Shown here: positions 1-12,600 of the stretch, piece after piece
Position numbering within the stretch: the stretch's first letter is position 1
Layout: the number at the start of each line of letters is the position of its first letter
From: Spinellus fusiger
Taxonomy: Eukaryota; Mucoromycota; Mucoromycetes; Mucorales; Phycomycetaceae
DNA: 64,000 bases
Assembly (NCBI GenBank): GCA_025094145.1
Contig: JALLLS010000001.1
Coordinates: forward strand, 372,001-436,000
Reading direction: 5' to 3'
Notes under the pieces: generated by a model
What the model saw: the letters and a program-made list of their open reading frames with translations, nothing else
The model's database searches: none
What the model was told of the DNA's origin: nothing
Program-made: the position numbers and the translations under genes

Positions 1-1292
1 GAAGAAAGAACAACAGGACACTATTGCAACTCAAGAAGAGATATCCAACCAAAAGCGATACAAAACAAGAAGTTCTGTTTTGTATTCTCAAAAAGAACAT
101 GTATAAGGTTCAAATGGAACTAGAATGACGGAATGCATGGTGAATATGGCAAATATAGAGTAAAAGACAAAACAATAAGACAGTGTAGATAGCAGGAGCG
201 TTATATTATTTTCATTCCTTGTGTGTAATGAACGCATTCATCGCCCATAAGAAAGAAAGAAAGGCGGTAAGTATGCAATCCAATGCAATCCAATGGAAAT
301 TAATAAGAAATTAAGGATGCCTGTTTTAATCTTATTCAAATGATAATGGAAGTTAGTTTTAATGAGTGGATGTTTTTGTGATTCTTAACTCAACCTTTAG
401 CAGTAAATAGGACAAAAAGACATGAGTCTATACAATTAACCACCAATACACATTGTATTTTTATGTGAATAAATAAGAGAACTCCCCAAGATAGTAAATT
501 TTAGCTACTGAATTCATTCATCAATAGTATATCTTTGTAAAAGGACAAAGAGACAGAACCAAAGCCATGCATTTTAATAGAATGAATAAATTCAAAGGTT
601 GGATAGCACACATGTCTCCCAGGGGAATTCTGTTTCTTGGATCAGGAATTTAACTTTTTAATACACTAGGCCTGCCTTTTGCAGTCTATTTCATAGTCAG
701 CACTGCCCTTTAGTTTTGTTCCTAGTAAGAAACATTATGGTTGTTTGTTAAGCTTAAGATTTCATTCCTTTTTTTTTTTTAAAAAAAATTTAATTTTCAC
801 TTTCCTTTTTCTCCCCTTTCTCCCTGTATTTTCTGTTGTTATTGTTTATTCTTATTCAGAAGTATGCCACAAGTCCCAGGACACGCCACATCTTGTTGAA
901 CATCAGCGGAAGAACAAAGATATCAAGTTACACCTATTGCTATAGGGTATGAGCCACCAATAAGAGGCAGTTCAAGGAGAAATGTGACAATTTTCATGCA
1001 TTGCCTTCCCCCATCCACTTCTCCCTAATGCATGAAGCAGAAAAGAAAAGAGAGAAAGAAGAAGAATAAGGTGGAATTAGTTGGACACAGTATGTACTCC
1101 TTGTCTTTTCACTATTTATTTTCCATTCTATTTATTTTTGTATTTTTATATTTCTATATTTCTACAGTTTTCAATTATTATACTTTATATTTCATAGTAC
1201 AGGCTTAAAAGTGTGGGTGTATATTTTATACTCTTTGTTATATACTTTATACCTATCTTTCTTATCTTTCTTATCTTTCACATCTTTATATA
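1..1292. other. AT-rich left flank, no confident gene
   Basis: Mostly AT-rich sequence with homopolymer runs and many stops in all frames. The first 106 bases are open in frame 2 and end in TAA at 104-106, giving a lysine- and glutamine-rich tail of about 34 residues. It could be the last codons of a gene running off the left edge, but it is too short to identify. The short hydrophobic ORF at 745-945 is poly-T driven and is not believed. Bases 1080-1290 are the presumed promoter of the next gene: T-rich, with repeated CTTTCTTAT-like runs just upstream of the ATG. Confidence 0.4.
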
Positions 1293-2462
1293 ATGTCTGT
1301 TGAATCACCCCAAAATCAACCTTTATATTCTACACTTGCACAACAACAGGCAGCCGAAATTGCCCTTCTCAAAGCCGAGTTGGCTGCCAAAAATGAAGCC
1401 TTTGAACGACAACGCCTCGACCTCGAAACTTTAAATACAAAATACGTAGCCGAAATTGAGCATGTCGCAAATATCCAATATGAAAAAGATCTTGCTGAAC
1501 GTGAATTGGAAGAACTAAGCTGTCAGTTATTTGAAGAAGCCAATGATATGGTAGCCACTGAAAAGAGAGCAAAATGGACCATTGAGAATGAACTCAAGCA
1601 GACACAGGCAGATCTGGAGACAGAACGTAGTCAATGCAACACTCTGCAACGTGTACTACAGTACACTTTGGCCAACACACCTCAACCCATTGTGCCATCT
1701 CAATACTACCCACTCACAGGCCAACCACTACAGAACAAGACAAAGAATAGAGTCAATGACACCTTTTGCACCTTTCTATCCCAATTACCCACTTCTAATA
1801 AGAAACTATTCCAGAGTGCCTATGTGAGGCAGTGTCAGATGGAAGACATTGAGCCATGCTTAAGATTGAATCCACCACCACGAATATCAGTAAAGAAATT
1901 AATGGAGGCACTGGCAGATCCCAACTGGTCTATGGAAGCCATGCCAGAAGCACAAAAAATAAACGACACTGAGCCTATTTCAACAAAACCGCATCGATTT
2001 TTGTGGGATCGCTTTTCATCTGCTACAGAAGCTCCTGGTTGTGCTATCTGCGGACGACAGACAGACTACCCACTCTCTTTTCGATTTAGAATGACACCTA
2101 CAGAGGAATGGTCATCTATTGATGAAGTATGTCGAGAGAAACTGAAAAGTATCATTGAATTCTATGGGTTTATTCGATCTTTGAATAAGCTACAAGTGCA
2201 AACAAGATCAGTTCAAGACGTGTACAGTGAAAGCATAAGATATAGATTACAAATAGCCTATGCAAGAATGGGTGTAATGCCTTCTCTTATGGAGGATCTC
2301 TGTATGCTAGGGTCTCCACCCTGTTCAGAGATCCACCCTGATGATTCTGATGAAGGGTCATTTTCATCTGGACCCCATACACCCACCCACTCCAAGGCGT
2401 CGTTTCTTTCTTCAGCTTCTTGTTCTATGGGAGAATGGCCCATGGAAGCAAATGTGCAATAG
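1293..2462 (+). CDS. Sec2/Rabin8-like Rab guanine nucleotide exchange factor
   Basis: Single-exon protein of 389 residues. Residues 15-125 form a heptad-rich coiled coil. It contains the Sec2 signature around residues 72-95 (ELSCQLFEEANDMV followed by EKRAKW), which in yeast Sec2p and mammalian Rabin8/GRAB grips the Rab GTPase (Sec4/Rab8). Residues 155-345 resemble the fungal Sec2 C-terminal region, with a CAIC motif and a conserved helical segment. The tail is Ser/Pro-rich and probably phosphorylated. By family it would activate a Sec4/Rab8-type GTPase on secretory vesicles. The start is the first ATG after a T-rich leader and no intron is needed. The family call is firm; the Rab partner is inferred. 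Confidence 0.88.
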   Translation: MSVESPQNQPLYSTLAQQQAAEIALLKAELAAKNEAFERQRLDLETLNTKYVAEIEHVANIQYEKDLAERELEELSCQLFEEANDMVATEKRAKWTIENELKQTQADLETERSQCNTLQRVLQYTLANTPQPIVPSQYYPLTGQPLQNKTKNRVNDTFCTFLSQLPTSNKKLFQSAYVRQCQMEDIEPCLRLNPPPRISVKKLMEALADPNWSMEAMPEAQKINDTEPISTKPHRFLWDRFSSATEAPGCAICGRQTDYPLSFRFRMTPTEEWSSIDEVCREKLKSIIEFYGFIRSLNKLQVQTRSVQDVYSESIRYRLQIAYARMGVMPSLMEDLCMLGSPPCSEIHPDDSDEGSFSSGPHTPTHSKASFLSSASCSMGEWPMEANVQ

Positions 2463-2962
2463 TAATAGTAATAATAATAGCAGTAATAATAAACAACAAA
2501 CAAAAGAATCCTTATTAATAAACATACGCTTCTCTTATCAGCAATAAGAGTCAAAGTGTAGAGCATTTTCCAGCATCAATAAAACACAGTATCCACATGC
2601 AATTCATAGGATGATACATATGAACTCATACCATTGACAATGAGGAAATTCCTATAAAGCACTAAGAAACACTAAGAAACACTACAATACAATGGGTACA
2701 GGTACACTACAGGTTCTCAGAAGAAAGAGTAGCTGCTCTATTAGCAAAAGACAATAGATGATAGGACAACTGATGTAGGCCTGACTGAGGCACACAGTAA
2801 TCACAATAATGCACAAGCACTTATTCATCTTTCTCTATGGTAAAAAGAGAATCTTGTTGCTGACTCCACTGTTCATGCAACTATCATGGGTGTGGCAATA
2901 ACTATCAAATGTCATATTTCAAATGCCAATAAATAAACAAAACAAAACAAAACAAGCAGTGT
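2463..2962. other. intergenic; 3' region of the Sec2-like gene
   Basis: Begins with an AAT/AGT trinucleotide run directly after the stop codon, then AT-rich DNA with a short AACACTAAGA direct repeat near 2665-2690. I see no coding or RNA signal. Confidence 0.4.
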
Positions 2963-3292
2963 CTAGGCCCTACGATCCTTTACCTTTGGATGAGATGTCT
3001 CTTTGATATGGACATACATACTAATAGAATCATGTAGTTTTGAATGCGCAGTAGAGAGTGCTTTATCATATACGCAGGACAGATCTTGTTTTGGTAATAG
3101 TAGCAGAATGGGTGCAGGCAAAAGAGAACGGCATTTTGGCAGACCATGACGCTGAACCTCTTTTCTTTGCTCTGTATTTTTGAGTTCTTTTGTAGTGAAT
3201 CTTCTCTGATGGGCTGTGAATCCTATATTTCTAAATCCACGCTGATGATACATAAGGAAGTATCTGCTGCACACAGAGCACTGAAGATGCAT
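2963..3292 (-). CDS. possible small zinc-finger-like protein, unidentified
   Basis: Open frame of about 109 codons from an ATG at 3292. The N terminus reads MHLQCSVCSRYF and is followed within 25 residues by GFTAHQRR. This gives the Cys-x2-Cys then Phe, Gly-Phe and His spacing of a C2H2-like finger, but a second clear histidine or cysteine ligand is missing. The rest is basic and featureless. It may be one exon of a longer gene, a decayed zinc-finger gene or chance. No neighbour clarifies it. Confidence 0.28.
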   Translation of the reverse strand: MHLQCSVCSRYFLMYHQRGFRNIGFTAHQRRFTTKELKNTEQRKEVQRHGLPKCRSLLPAPILLLLPKQDLSCVYDKALSTAHSKLHDSISMYVHIKETSHPKVKDRRA

Positions 3293-3989
3293 TTTCAAAT
3301 AGAACAAATAACAGGGAGAAATAAAGGCAACAATGGGGATTCTTTGCCTATTGATATAGATTTATAAAAAGAGAATGGAGTGGATCTACTTGGTAAGACA
3401 ATATTACATTATTCAACTGTAGAATACTTGAGGGGTTTCATAGTGAGAAGTGTAGACTATGGAATATTGAATCTGAGAGAATACTATTGACAGTCTATTC
3501 ATAGAGAATAGAGTAGAAATAATACAAGCAATTGTGGTAATTATGGTAATAAAAATACTATAGACAATAGAGACAGTGCAGATGATAGAAACAGCCTATT
3601 TCTCTACATTTACTAGATAGATTGGATTAATGCCATCTCATAGACTTCTCTTTGTTGTATAAACACCACCAAAAGACCCCATTTATCATTCAATAATGAA
3701 CAAAACAAAAGGAACAATCTGTTGGACAGAACCTTAGACGTGCATTTACCTGTTAGATTCTACTCGTTCTTTTGTTTTAATCTGCCAGTAGTTTACAGGT
3801 AAAGAAAGAAAGAAAGAAAGAAAATAGACATTTATAGACACTCACCCATGGCAATGCTTCTTTACTTACACTTCTTTACTCGCCCCTACCACTAAAACAG
3901 ATTTGTCCTGCATAGTTTGTATTCAAACTTTAACAATTTAAGAATCTTTCGAACTTTGCTCTTTCTTTCTTCTTTTGCCCTTTATTTTC
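3293..3989. other. intergenic; promoter of the Zn2Cys6 regulator
   Basis: AT-rich, with many short AATAC/ATAG repeats, a GAAA run at 3800-3822 and a pyrimidine-rich block (3955-3988) just upstream of the ATG at 3990. No other feature is seen. Confidence 0.4.
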
Positions 3990-6619
3990 ATGTCACAGAC
4001 TTGCTACCAAGACCCCAATGCAACACCCAAGCGTGTACGTATGACATTAGCCTGTGAGCGCTGTAGGTAAGGTCTTCTGTTCTTTCTCCTACTCACCAGC
4101 CTAGAGCAAAGAAAGGTAAACATCTATCCTAAGCACATATTATAGTCTTCTTTATATATATATGATGCTGACACTCTCAAGTGAAATGTGATTTTGGACA
4201 TCCTACGTGCCACCGATGTGAGCAAACAAAGGGTAAGGTTCTGCAAGCACAGTATGATTATTACTGCTGTTATTATTACAGCCACAGCCACTACTACTAC
4301 TAATTACACTTGCCTATAGCCACTTGCTCTTATACAGGATCTTCCACCCAAATCGACCTCTTCAACCTAGCACAACTCAATGACACTATCAACAGTATGC
4401 AAGAACGTATTGGCTGTATCGAACGGATGGTTCACCAGATACAGTCCCATACTCTCTACATGGCAGATACAATGCGCAGTACCAACACCACCTCTCCCTC
4501 TAATGATAAACCAAAAGAAAGTGTTCTGCCTCTCAATGCTAACTGGTCACTCTCCCTCACACCCCAGGGCCTTCGTATAGATACTGGGATTGTTTCCCTC
4601 CAAGATCTCTATAATATATTACTCTCAGGTGTCTCTCATCTCCAGACACCGACAAAGCCTGACGAATCCCCCCCTGCCTCTCCTCTTTCTACTGTAAGCC
4701 GTGGTTCTACCCATAGGAACGCAGAAAAGGCAATTATCATCAAACACAATCCACGATATAAATCCAAAGATGTCATGTTTCCTCTCTACAGTGCATGGGA
4801 GGAATCTGGCAGCCACACTCCCAGTCGCCATGAAAAGGACACTGTTCTACCTGCTTCACTGGACAGGGACAATGATCGGCTGTTTGACCACTACGGACAA
4901 TGTTTTCTATGTTTTCCCCTACCAGACCTGGATACATTCCTTATCAAGTGCAAAAATAAAACAGCCTGTCCACTTCTTATCAATGCTATTCTGTCGTGGG
5001 CGGCTAGACATGCTGCTATTTACCATGGCATGTTTGTTGGCCAAGATCCAAATACAGTGGGTGAACGGTATTATACTATGGCACAGACCCTCCTCAAGGA
5101 CCGGTTCTTGACTCCGAGTATCGACACGGTACATGCATTGCTATTAATGTACATCTACAGCATTGGAAAAACGGGTCCTGCAAGAGCCCAAGCTGAATCA
5201 GAAGCCTACACCTTCTTGGGACTTGCCATTCGTATGTGTCTTGACTTGGGACTCCACCAAGAAGATGACAGAGTAAAAAGTGAATTAGAACGAGAGAAAC
5301 GCCGTCGTCTGTTTGCAGCAGTCGAGTTCTTGGAGACACTGCGTTCTGCTCACTCTGACAAGCCAATGCTATTCCCAGATGAAGAAGTGATTGGTACACT
5401 TCCACCCAAAGTATTGGATTCTGAATCAGGAGAACAGCGATACCGTGCCGAATTCACGGTGCATCGACACAAGCTCAGCCAAATCTATCGGAACATTCAT
5501 GCGAGTTTGTCTGTGAAAACCCCGTTACTCTCTACTGTCACTGCCCTTGAAAAACAACTGCAAGACTGGTATACTACTCTCCCTGTCTATTTTCATTATA
5601 ACCGAGAAGATCCTTCTCGTAGACAGTGGGCAAGCACATCTTTCAAAGAACAGGCCTGTCTAAAGCTCAATTTTGAATATCATTTCCAAATGTGCCAGAT
5701 CCATTCCATCTTTCTACCTAATCCAGATGACACTACATGTGTTGTTTCTCTCTTGTCTCTGCGCATTTGTCAGGAGTCTGCCGATGCCATTACAGATCTA
5801 CTCGAGTGCTGGGCCCAGTTAAGACAGCCATGGTGCCATTTTACACTGGATACGCTCGTCATGGCCTGTATGGTGTATAGCAACCAACTCCGTAGCAGCC
5901 AACTCCAAGTACAACAAACAGCCAAGCACCAAATGCGACGTATTACCAGAGTCCTCCAACGCTCTCCTGTAAGACACCATAAATACGTAAAGACTCTACT
6001 ACACCGCATTGAAGGCCAAACAGACCGCCTTGGACTGTCTGAAGAAGAACAGGACACACATTCTCCTGTAGTAACCCATGAGAGCATATCAGAAGTCCTT
6101 CCTCTCTTTCCACGCACACCTTTTGCTACGAATGACTGGGAATGGCTGAGAGGATCTCAACCTCCCTCACCTACTACTGTCCAGCTCCATTCTGCATTTG
6201 ATATGACGACAGCAGCAGATATGGCTTTGAGTGATCTGTTTCGATTCTCTGATTTTGTTTATACACCTATTATGGATGTACAAGCGGCAGAAACACTACT
6301 GCATGTGCCTGCATCGTGTCCTGTCAGTCCATTAGCATCCTGGCTTGGATCTCCTACGAGTGGTGTGTCAGATGTATCAGGCACATCCCAAGCACCAACC
6401 ACAGCCACAGGTATAGCCACAGGTATGTCAGGCATATCAGGCATTTCTCTAGGTACATCAGGTACATCAGGCATATCAGGCATATCAGGCATATCAGGCA
6501 CTTCTCTAGGTATATCAATATCAGGCACCATGGATCCGCCTGCTATTCCTCACTGGTCTTTACGCCAAGGCCCTTCTCTTTCTCCTTCTAATCCCTTCCC
6601 TTCTCGTTTTCATCAATGA
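3990..6619 (+). CDS. Zn2Cys6 fungal transcription factor
   Basis: Four exons by my splicing: 3990-4066, 4105-4115 (11 nt), 4182-4232 and 4320-6619. Joined, they give a complete zinc cluster, CERCRAKKVKC followed by CDFGHPTCHRC and a last cysteine six residues on: the CX2CX6C..CX2CX6C ligand set that binds two zinc ions and DNA. A short linker/coiled-coil stretch follows. The fungal-specific regulatory domain (Fungal_trans type) spans about 4870-5900, with the typical LAIRMCLDLGLH segment. The C-terminal tail carries a Gly-Thr/Ile-Ser repeat (6420-6520). It is presumably a nuclear regulator; targets are unknown. The start ATG at 3990 gives a 17-residue leader before the cluster. Confidence 0.87.
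4105..4115 (+). other. 11-nt microexon inside the zinc cluster
   Basis: Flanked by CCTAG (acceptor) and GTAAAC (donor). It supplies exactly the bases needed to read R-A-K-K between cysteines 2 and 3 of the cluster. Without it the frame breaks and the CX6C spacing is lost. The upstream intron is 38 nt and the downstream one 66 nt. Confidence 0.8.
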
Positions 6620-6663
6620 TAATAGACTCTATTAAAGATCAATGCAATGGCAGAAAAATGCTT

Positions 6664-7830
6664 TTATTGTTTACGAACAGCTCTTCTTCTTCCTCCTACT
6701 TTTGTGCCTACCACTGTAGAAATCTCCTTCTTCTTTGGCTTCTTGGTCACTTTAGACACTTCCTCTCCCTCCTTTTGTTCTTCCTCTTCCTCTTCTTCCT
6801 TTTCCTCTTTGTGTGTGTGTGTTTTGTTGTCCACCTTTTTCTCGGTGTCCTCCTTGGGATGAGACCATTGCTGGTAAATAGACAATGGCCAGTGAACAAA
6901 GTATACACTCCACAGACTAGGACGCTGTACCCATGCAACATTCAGGTGGATGGGATCTTCCTGTTCTGGATACACCACCAAATACTCATTGGACATGACT
7001 TCACATCGCACCATATGTCCCTGAATTTCAATAAAACTACGTCCTACCACAGCAGCGGTGTGTCCCTTGGGTGCCTTTTGAGCCAGTCCTTCTCTAGCAT
7101 CCTGGACAAACTGAATGATTCTACGCTTCTCCATGGTGTAATTGATCCAATGAGCAAGGTGTTGCATACCTCCCACCAACACCAACAAAAAGACAACAAC
7201 ACCTGTGAGCCCAGGACGGAATCTTGCATAATAGTAGCCAGTGCCTCTCCAACGAGGAACACCATTCTTGTAGAAGAAGTTGTACCGTTCACGACTGCCT
7301 GAGTTACGGAGAATAGCAGCTACTTTACCAAGACGAGCAAATCTTTCTTTGGCCTTGGCCTTGTCTATAGTGGCCTTATCAGGACTAAACACAATAGAAT
7401 AAGAAAGGAAAAGAAAAAGAAAAAATAATAATAATAGACGCGTTGGATTTCTTGGTGTCTATTTCTTACTAGAATAGACACTTACTGCAGTTGTAAGGAG
7501 AGTTTGCGGTAGGCTTTGTTGATTTCAGGTATAGTAGCAGAAGGCTAGACAAGGCGCGTCATGTCAGTCCTCCTTTCATCTTTCATCCTGTATATTCCAC
7601 ACATTACCTTTACTTGGAGCCAGTTGTAGAACGTAGCACCCTTTCCTTCTGACTTTTCCAGTTCATCCACCAAATCAAATATCTCAAAGTCGGCTGTACT
7701 GTAAGTCATGAAGTCTATTGTATCATCTACCTTGACTCCATGCTTTTACTTGAGGAACAAGAACACTCAAAAGAAGGAAAACAGTCAGTAACAGACCCAC
7801 AAGGCCTTTTGTTGTAAGTGTCCTCGTCAT
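6664..7830 (-). CDS. ER membrane J-domain protein, Erj5-like
   Basis: Exons (minus strand): 7830-7731, 7693-7608, 7544-7486 and 7384-6664. An N-terminal hydrophobic signal/anchor is followed by a J domain: EIFDLVDELEK, then INKAYRKLSLQL, with the HPD tripeptide rebuilt exactly across the last intron. HPD is needed to stimulate Hsp70 ATPase activity. After the J domain comes RERYNFFYKNGVPRWRG, typical of yeast Erj5 and its relatives, then one clear membrane helix (about 7180-7240) and a Glu/Lys-rich cytosolic-type tail. The role is inferred as a Kar2/BiP co-chaperone in the ER. Intron 1 is only 37 nt. Its stop lies 45 bases from that of the convergent Zn2Cys6 gene. Confidence 0.87.
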
Positions 7831-7922
7831 GCAGGCCAGTTAACACACACAAAAACAAAAACAAAAACAAGACCTCTTCCACATTCTAGGGTTGATTATT
7901 GTCGGGGTTTTATTTAAAGACA

Positions 7923-9557
7923 TTAATAACTTTTGGTGTGGACAATGGATGGGCCAGACTCATTGTAATCCACTTTACTAACATAATTCTTAGCATCGAT
8001 AAACACCAGCTTAAAGAAGAAGAAGAAAGGTCAGCCACCAAGCATAGTCTGTATATCTATACATCTCTGTTGTGTTTACCTTTGCTACAATGGATCCACC
8101 CAGCCATGTTGCATAGCACTGGTACTGCTTTTCCTTCAAGACAGTGAAATACTCTGGTATCCGTAAAAAGCTTACAAGTCTTGGCTGGGAATCTCCTGCA
8201 TTATCAGAAAAGGGCAGAGACAGTTGCACTTCCTTCTTGACTCTGTTCTGTAGCTGATGAATAAGACTGCAACCTCCTGTCAGGACAATGTTTTCCCATA
8301 GCTTGGGTCGTATTTCGGGTGTTTCGCAGTTCATGATTGCCATACGTGTGGCATCAGCAAGGGACAGAGAGTCTGCTCCCACCAACTCAGGCATGAAAAG
8401 AGGATCGCATACATTGTGTCGATAGCCACCCACTGTAAACTACAGGCTATGGATCAGTACTGTTTTCTTCTATCCACTCTAATAATAATAAACACACACT
8501 TCTTTACCTTGTGGCCCTTATAGTCTATGATCAAATGCTCTGTAACAGTAGGCAGTGGCTCATCCTCTGGTACTTCCACTTCTCCATCGATAAACTCTTC
8601 TACAGCTGCAGTGGCAGGGGCTTCTGTTACCGTGGGGGTTTCTACAACAGCTACTTCTTCCTGCTGTACATGACCCACAAGAACAAGGCATGCGCCTGGC
8701 TGTTCTCTTACAAAACGAGCAAAGGCAAGATCCAATGTTACTTCTGGTGCTTGTTCAATCTGTTGCAACAACACAGGATCCTGCTGGAGAAGAGAGAGAA
8801 GGTACTGATCAAGATGTTTTCCACCCAAAGGAAGACTGATACTGGATTGTGTCTGTAGAATGCTATCCACCACTACATTCACATCTACAAATAGATACAA
8901 ATAGATACAAATAGATAGATAGATGCTGTCAGCTCTTCTTTCCTTGCAACAGTCAGCTCTCTTAACATGCCGCTACCTGTTGTTTCATTGCCAATATCAA
9001 CAATCACGCCCGAAACAGATCCACAGCCATAGAGAGCAAGAAGAGGCTGGGGAGCAATATAGAGACCAGGCACATTGAAGTTCTCAAAGAATATCTGTGT
9101 AATACGCTCATACTCCTCCTTTGTCCATTCTGCAGGGACTGTCAGAAGCACAGGACTCTCATTGCGGGACTTTTTGATCTGTAGCTCCTTAAAGAGAATA
9201 TGGTGCCTACACTCCCATAACAACAAGGGTCAGTGCACTGTTTCTTCTAGTGTTCTCTCTTTGTTTTGTTTACCAGCTGGCTTCCAACTGAGCCCAGGAG
9301 ACTATGCGGTTGTCTTGGATGGGATTCTCGAACTCTGACATGAACACACTCTATCCCTGTGAGTGGGTGGCTGGTGGCTGTAAAGATAGGCTTACAATAG
9401 GAGGAGGCTTATTGGTGTCATTCACACTCATGCCTGCTCTGGTGACAAAAGAGCCAACATCAATCACCACAAAGTTCTCTTCTCTGAGTGCAAGGGCCAT
9501 AATGCCTTGTCTTGCACGCGTAGTCCGTCCTCCTTTCCCTTGGATCTTATCTCCCAA
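7923..9557 (-). CDS. actin-related protein, probably Arp9-like chromatin remodeller subunit
   Basis: Six exons: start to 9396, 9350-9274, 9206-8977, 8884-8508, 8439-8080 and 8009-7923. The actin fold is recognisable: NFVVIDVGSFVTRAG (phosphate loop 1 region), VIVDIGNETT (phosphate 2), ENIVLTGGCS and a C-terminal ATWLGGSIVAK. Phosphate loops are altered and there is an acidic insert around 8530-8650 (VEVPEDEP), as in nuclear Arps. The sequence GGYRHNVCDPLF fits fungal Arp9-type proteins of SWI/SNF and RSC, but Arp8 or another nuclear Arp is possible. The start is uncertain between ATG 9557 (basic leader) and ATG 9500. Confidence 0.72.
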
Positions 9558-9636
9558 GCCACTCTACGGACTTTGTATTCCTTGTCAGTGGTGGAGGAGA
9601 GTTTGTCCTGTTTCCTTTTCTATCCCTACTTAACCT

Positions 9637-12600
9637 ATGAAGAGCAGTGACTTGGCCAAAGGAGTAGTAGAGAGTCTTGTCCCATTACCCGACACTGCCG
9701 AACATATATCCTTTGTTAGTGCTGTCTATAGATGACAGCACTCTACACTATATAAATAAAGAAAGAAAGAAAGAAAGAAAGTATCTTTAACTCTTCTCTT
9801 CTACACTGCTGTCCAGTCAAACTATGTGCCACCACCTGTCAGTCGTCATTAACAGCACAACATCATATTGTCCTTGTTATTCATCCAGACAGTCATCTTC
9901 CAAAAGTACCTGAAGCATGGTAAGCAGTGGCTCTTTACAACTGTCCTCATTCGAAAGGGGAAAAAAGTCTATTACTATTACAAGTCATGCCAGACCAAAC
10001 TGCTCCTACTCTCTGCTGTGTTATGCCCATTTCTCGTTCATTCAAGGCACTTATTGGTAAATGCACCGAGACTTGGTATGAAAAAAAAAGACACCCACTC
10101 ACTCATTTTTCCTCTTTTTTTTTTCTTTTTCTTTTTTTTCTTTATATTTAGCCCAATCTCAAGTGGATCCAAAAGGCCAGCAAACAGGTAATAAAAGAGA
10201 ACAAACGAAAAAAAAGAGAATAAACAAAAAAAATCCCCTAAAAATCCCTCCCCTCCACCTTTGAACAATGCATACTGACTTGGTCTGGAGTAGATCTTCT
10301 TGTGACTTTCTCTGAAGAAGAGCAGTCCATGACAGTTGTTTTCCAAGACAAGGAGAGAATGAAGCAAGTGTTGGGTGATATTAGAGAAAGAGCAGAGTTA
10401 GCAGGTAACTTTCTTTTCTTTTTCTTTTCTCGAGACATACGTAAAAAAAAGAAGAATTGGCTTATCTATTGACAAAAGTAACCCATGGACATTGGCCTCA
10501 TAAGAACAGTCATACTTGGATCGACACTTATACAAAGCTCGGTAAGAATTCTTCTTGTTCTTGTTCTTTTCTTCTAAACAACGTGGATCTATCTACAGCT
10601 GCAGTATTCTCTGCACATCCACAAAGACCTCTTTTACGCTCCAATTCCATGCCTATGAAGAACACCAGCGCCATTCCTTATGTATTACCCATTGAACGTA
10701 AAGAGACAGTGGATCTGTTCCATCTAAGACGCACAGCTTCTGTTGTGGCAGAGAAGGTGCGTGAGATCACAGGAGCAGCAGCAAAGGAGCATTGGATGTA
10801 TGCACGGATGAAGGACCATGAGGATGATTTCGTCACTTGGGACAAGGCAAAGTAAGGGCACTGAAGGAGTTACATCCTATGGTTTATAGGATGAAGTGGA
10901 TCAATAACATTGAATTTGGACGGGTCAGTCTGTTTGTGGGGACTTGGAATGTTCATGGTGTATTGCCCACAGAGTCGCTTTCTACGTGGATAGTAGGGAC
11001 ACTCAAGACAGAGGCAGGAGATCCCTTTGAACCTGACTTTTATGTCATTGGGTAAATATATATATATAAAAAGAGAGAGAGGGAGAGAGGGAGAGAGGGA
11101 GAGAGGGAGAGAAGGGCTGTCTATGACAGTGGTGGTTGATACAAGTGCATTAGACTGCAAGAAATGGAGACCAATACAGAGGCCTATCTTCGCTATGATC
11201 CAACCAAAGAGACAGCTTGGATCAAGGCTATCTTTGATGCATTGGGAGAAAAGGCAGATCACTACTACAAGGTAAAGCCCAATAACAACACTAGGATATG
11301 CTTATGACTGTGTTCTGTTCAGCTTGCGTCTCAACAACTAGTGACAATGCTTCTTATTGTTATTGCTAAGAAAGACCATGTACGGTATCTATCGCAAGTA
11401 GAGACAAACTATGCAGGGGTTGGATTGATGAATTTAATGGTAAAAGAAAGGTTTTGTTTTGTTTTGTTTTGTTTGTCTGTTATGAAGTGTGGTGGTATAA
11501 ACCAGCTATTCTGTTCCTAGGGAAACAAAGGCGGTGTGGCAGTTAGATTCAGATTCCATGACAGCTACTATTGCTTTGTTACTAGTCATTTGGCTGCATT
11601 TGTGGATAAGGTGGAGAAAAGAAACCAGGACTTTACAGAAATAGCAAAGCGTCTGGTATTTCACTCTCCAGTAGATAGCACATTGGCCTATTTGAACTTT
11701 GCATGGAACAATGGTGGTGATGAAGGTGTTTCTTTTCTTGAGTCTCATAATGTAATACACCAACAATCGAACAGTGCCTCCATCTTCCATGCAGAGTAAG
11801 TAGTAGTCTTTTCTTGTTCACGGTAGCTTATTACTCTAGTCATTTGATATGGTTGGGGGATCTTAATTACCGAGTCAATCTTACAGAGGCAGAGATCAAG
11901 ATGAGATTACAGCAGGGAGAAATAGACTACTTACTGCAATATGATCAGGTAGGGGTCCTTGAAGAACAGCAGAGAAACAGACGACTGACATGGATAGGAC
12001 CATTAGCTGCTGATTGAACGACAGGCAGGAAGAACCTTTTCAATGTTTGAAGAAGGCACCATTGCCTTTTCCCCTACCTACAAATACGATGCTGGTACAA
12101 ATCAATACGATACCAGGTAGGTGCATTCGCCATGAAACCAGATGACTGATGTCCCCATCCAGCGAGAAACGTCGAGCCCCTTCTTGGACAGACCGTATCT
12201 TATGGAAAACAACAAGAGAACCCAAGGGTCAACAGAGACAGAAGCTGGTATCCTATAGCAGTTGTATGGAAATGATGACAAGTGATCATAAACCTGTGCG
12301 TGCCTTGATGGAGACACAGGTAAGCTTCCTCCAAGAGAAAAGACGTGGGTTAGCTTATCCATACAGGTGCGTAGAATGGATTCTCAGAAACTGGCCCTGA
12401 CAAGGAACACCTTGAGCCAACAGCTGGCAGGTGCCTCGGATGAATTGACAAAAGCCAAAATATCCACCTCTTTTGTTGAGTTTGGCAGTGTACAGTTTAT
12501 GGAATATAAAGAACGATCAGTGGTATTGGAGAATACTGGATTGATGCTGGCTCCATTTCGGTTTATAAGAAAGATCCCTGGACATCCTGCGATTCCTTCT

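Noticed and set aside
745..945. 66-aa hydrophobic ORF
   Set aside because: Starts in a poly-T run, no family resemblance, no context.
6259..6591. Opposite-strand and +1-frame ORFs with MPDMPD and RYIRHIRH repeats
   Set aside because: They are shadows of the Gly-Thr/Ile-Ser tail repeat of the Zn2Cys6 gene; a repeat with a unit divisible by three keeps all frames open.
10850..10895. Frameshift in the 5-phosphatase gene
   Set aside because: GTAAGGG...TTTATAG (38 nt, 10854-10891) is a proper intron whose removal restores DKAKMKWINNIEFG.
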